Shown here: in pieces, positions 63,501-64,000 of the stretch | Layout: each line of letters begins with the position of its first letter | How positions within the stretch are numbered: the first letter of the stretch is position 1 | NCBI GenBank assembly: GCA_050181465.1 | Contig: JBFXDD010000006.1 | Coordinates: forward strand, 62,001-126,000 | Reading direction: 5' to 3' | Length of the DNA stretch: 64,000 nucleotides | Source of the DNA: JACRLW01 sp050181465 | GTDB taxonomy: Bacteria > Planctomycetota > UBA1135 > UBA2386 | Notes under the pieces: generated by a model | Seen by the model: the letters and a program-made list of their open reading frames with translations, nothing else | Databases searched by the model: none | Told to the model about the DNA's origin: nothing | Position numbers and translations under genes: made by a program

Positions 63501-63755
63501 GCTTTGTGCCAGCCGCAGAGCAAGAGCGCGCAGGATCCGCTGAACTTCCCCGTGGGCCTGAACGACCGCTATGCCGCATTGAACTCCGCATCGGGCGGCT
63601 TTGGCCCGACCGAACAGGAGTTGCAGTTGCGTGCCGAGCACGAGGCCGCGATCGCAGTGCCGCTCGACGCGCTCACGCAGTTGCTGGAGCGGGACGTGCC
63701 GCAACTGATCGACCGCGGCCGTGAGGTCGGGATCGGGCTCCTGCGTTCGCGCTGA
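60597..63755 (+). CDS. Giant BNR/sortilin-like beta-propeller protein
   Basis: 1052 aa with a signal peptide ending SLSSAQ. About ten Asp-box repeats occur between residues ~65 and 740, e.g. TEDAGRSWKNV, STDGGRTWKHV, TIDGGKTWRKV, SLDGGETWQDL, SRDAGKTWTLV and SKDGGKTFRAV, typical of sortilin/Vps10-like and GH74-like two-propeller proteins. After them come a beta-rich domain (about 790-890; RFTWNLRWPGARRVPGL) and a C-terminal helical region with a heptad-like pattern. Such proteins are common in Bacteroidetes and planctomycetes, sometimes annotated as glycosyl hydrolases without proof. It starts 24 nt after the metzincin gene, so it is probably co-transcribed. Confidence 0.88.
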   Translation: MHSRPPARSARALVASLLAAVTIASLSSAQERAAERDRLDATIAALHWREVGPYRGGRVSGVAGIPGDPDTFWMATCGGGVWRTEDAGRSWKNVSDGSFGGSIGAVDVCAGDPNVVWVGTGEQTLRGNVSAGDGVWRSTDGGRTWKHVGLSDTQQIGRLRAHPTDPDTAWVAAIGHLHGPNAERGVFKTIDGGKTWRKVHFVDDNVGAVDLCVDPNNPRILYATTWRVRRTPWILESGGAGSGLWKSLDGGETWQDLTQNEGLPRGTLGICGVAVSAADSDNVYAIVEAEDGGLFRSRDAGKTWTLVDSDRERRQRAWYYNRITADPHDADGIWVLNVRLWHSKDGGKTFRAVSTPHGDNHDLWIDPTDPRRMVEGNDGGANVSLDGGRTWSPQDNQPTSQMYRVSLDDDFPYRLLGGQQDNSALRIRSRNVQGGSIGWREFEPTAGGESGHVVAQPGNPDLVFGGSYGGYLTWFDHATGESRRVNPWPDSVIGWGAGGARWRFQWNFPLFFSPHQKGRLYAAAQSLFVSDDFGQSWRLVSPDLTYNAPDKLLASGGPITKDNTGVEYYCTIFAACESPAQKDLLWCGTDDGRLHVSKSGGGDWTEVTPSGLPKFSRINCIDPHPRDAGTLYVAATRYQLDDPRPMLYRTKDFGATWTEIVGEGIAPDHFTRAIRVDPARDGLLYVGTERGPYVSLDDGAHWRSLRSDLPITPITDLAVREDELVAATQGRGYWILNGLNVLRGANPAIEPPRLFAPAPAYRTRMGRSQPDGEGGENPYSGMEIRYELPAGLSAETPIELTIRDGSGGIVQSFSRKSHKPKDSDDERDNERFVLEPKPGVQRFTWNLRWPGARRVPGLAMWNGNLTGPLAVPGRYEITLKVGDVEVRTLGEVLPDPRSKTQLSDYRAQFDHLSGIVAMLDRIHEALLHGRKVRSELAELEKLAPESVGGEEWRTSSKELRARIDELEKALCQPQSKSAQDPLNFPVGLNDRYAALNSASGGFGPTEQELQLRAEHEAAIAVPLDALTQLLERDVPQLIDRGREVGIGLLRSR

Positions 63756-63901
63756 TTTGCCCGGTCCGATGGTGCGGTCGGGCACTTCGTTCTCGGCGCT
63801 CACGCCGGGCGGACGGCGGCGCGGCGGCTGCGCTCGTTCCACGGACCGTCTCGATCCTGGCGGCGACCCAATGCCAACGACGCCGACTCGGGGGAGCAGG
63901 G

Positions 63902-64000
63902 CTGGCCCGGACTATTCGTAGACGTCTGCCTGCGATCGCCACAGTTCGCGCCCGGCGGCGTGGCTGAGTCGAATCCTCCCTGGCAGCGTAGCTACAGCAA
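63902..64000 (+). repeat. Palindromic interspersed repeat, copy F (cut by window end)
   Basis: CTGGCCCGGACTATTCGTAGACGTC opens the copy in the A/B orientation, and GCGCCCGGCGGCGT and TCCTCCCTGGCAGCGTAGCTACAGC match the core. The window ends after about 99 bp. It is more diverged at its outer end than copies A and B. The 63756-63901 stretch before it holds no convincing gene. Confidence 0.9.

Noticed and set aside
1..64000. CRISPR arrays, tRNA and rRNA genes
   Set aside because: No short direct-repeat array with regular spacers, no cloverleaf with a TTCRA loop, and no rRNA-like conserved blocks were seen; the only repeats are the palindromic elements.

Overview
The window looks like chromosomal DNA of a high-GC member of the Planctomycetota, possibly one of the deep-branching marine or Pla-type lineages. 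The evidence is the gene content. There is a DUF1549/DUF1553 haem protein followed by a coiled-coil/cytochrome/WD40 protein, and many large secreted proteins built from FG-GAP, kelch, BNR and LamG-like repeats. There are many lipoproteins with LAAC-type lipoboxes, a Hanks-type kinase, and frequent TTG/GTG starts with 1-10 nt gene overlaps. I see no rRNA, tRNA, CRISPR array, phage or plasmid backbone, and no transposase.

Layout. 1-8.7 kb: a PPC-domain protein, a DUF1549/1553 protein and a cytochrome-WD40 protein in one overlapping operon, then a kelch protein and a lipoprotein. 8.7-13 kb: a broken DUF2071 gene, a first copy of a 184-bp palindromic repeat, and two secreted proteins. 13-18 kb: a ferredoxin-NADP reductase, a membrane-anchored Ser/Thr kinase and a SulP anion transporter. 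18-26.6 kb: a signalling region with an orphan periplasmic substrate-binding protein overlapping a histidine kinase, a GT-C type membrane protein, an NtrC-family sigma-54 activator, and a TPR protein. 26.6-29.5 kb (minus strand): a glutamate-dehydrogenase-family enzyme, a GNAT acetyltransferase, a small membrane ORF and an HtrA-like protease. 29.6-37 kb: an FG-GAP protein, large secreted proteins, a haem-motif protein, a DUF2911 protein and membrane or lipoproteins. 37-41 kb: a cytochrome c lipoprotein, P5C dehydrogenase and a secreted protein. 41.2-43.7 kb: a compositionally different accessory patch. 43.7-50 kb: a capsule-type protein, a BNR lipoprotein, a prepilin-like protein and tandemly duplicated FG-GAP proteins. 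50-55.6 kb: central metabolism, with chorismate synthase, a fused EPSP synthase-shikimate kinase, glucose-6-phosphate isomerase and 6-phosphogluconate dehydrogenase. 55.6-64 kb: a propeller-phosphoesterase lipoprotein, a metzincin protease with a LamG-like domain, and a giant BNR/sortilin-like protein.

The least expected structure is a family of interspersed imperfect palindromes. Four complete copies (about 184 bp, ends CTAGCCCGGAT...GAACGTC), one half copy and one copy cut by the window end lie at 9115, 15811, 22805, 24711, 37049 and 63902. They carry no gene. Four of them touch the 5' end or the broken end of a gene: the only canonical start codon in reach of the sulP frame lies inside one, the sigma-54 activator starts 12 nt after another, and DUF2071 loses its N-terminal half exactly at a third. 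They behave like mobile MITE/ERIC-like elements that reshape gene ends. Copy number, mobility and function cannot be settled from this window.

Start codons were chosen by eye from domain boundaries, ribosome-binding-site-like sequence and overlaps. Family assignments rest on motif recognition, not on database searches.
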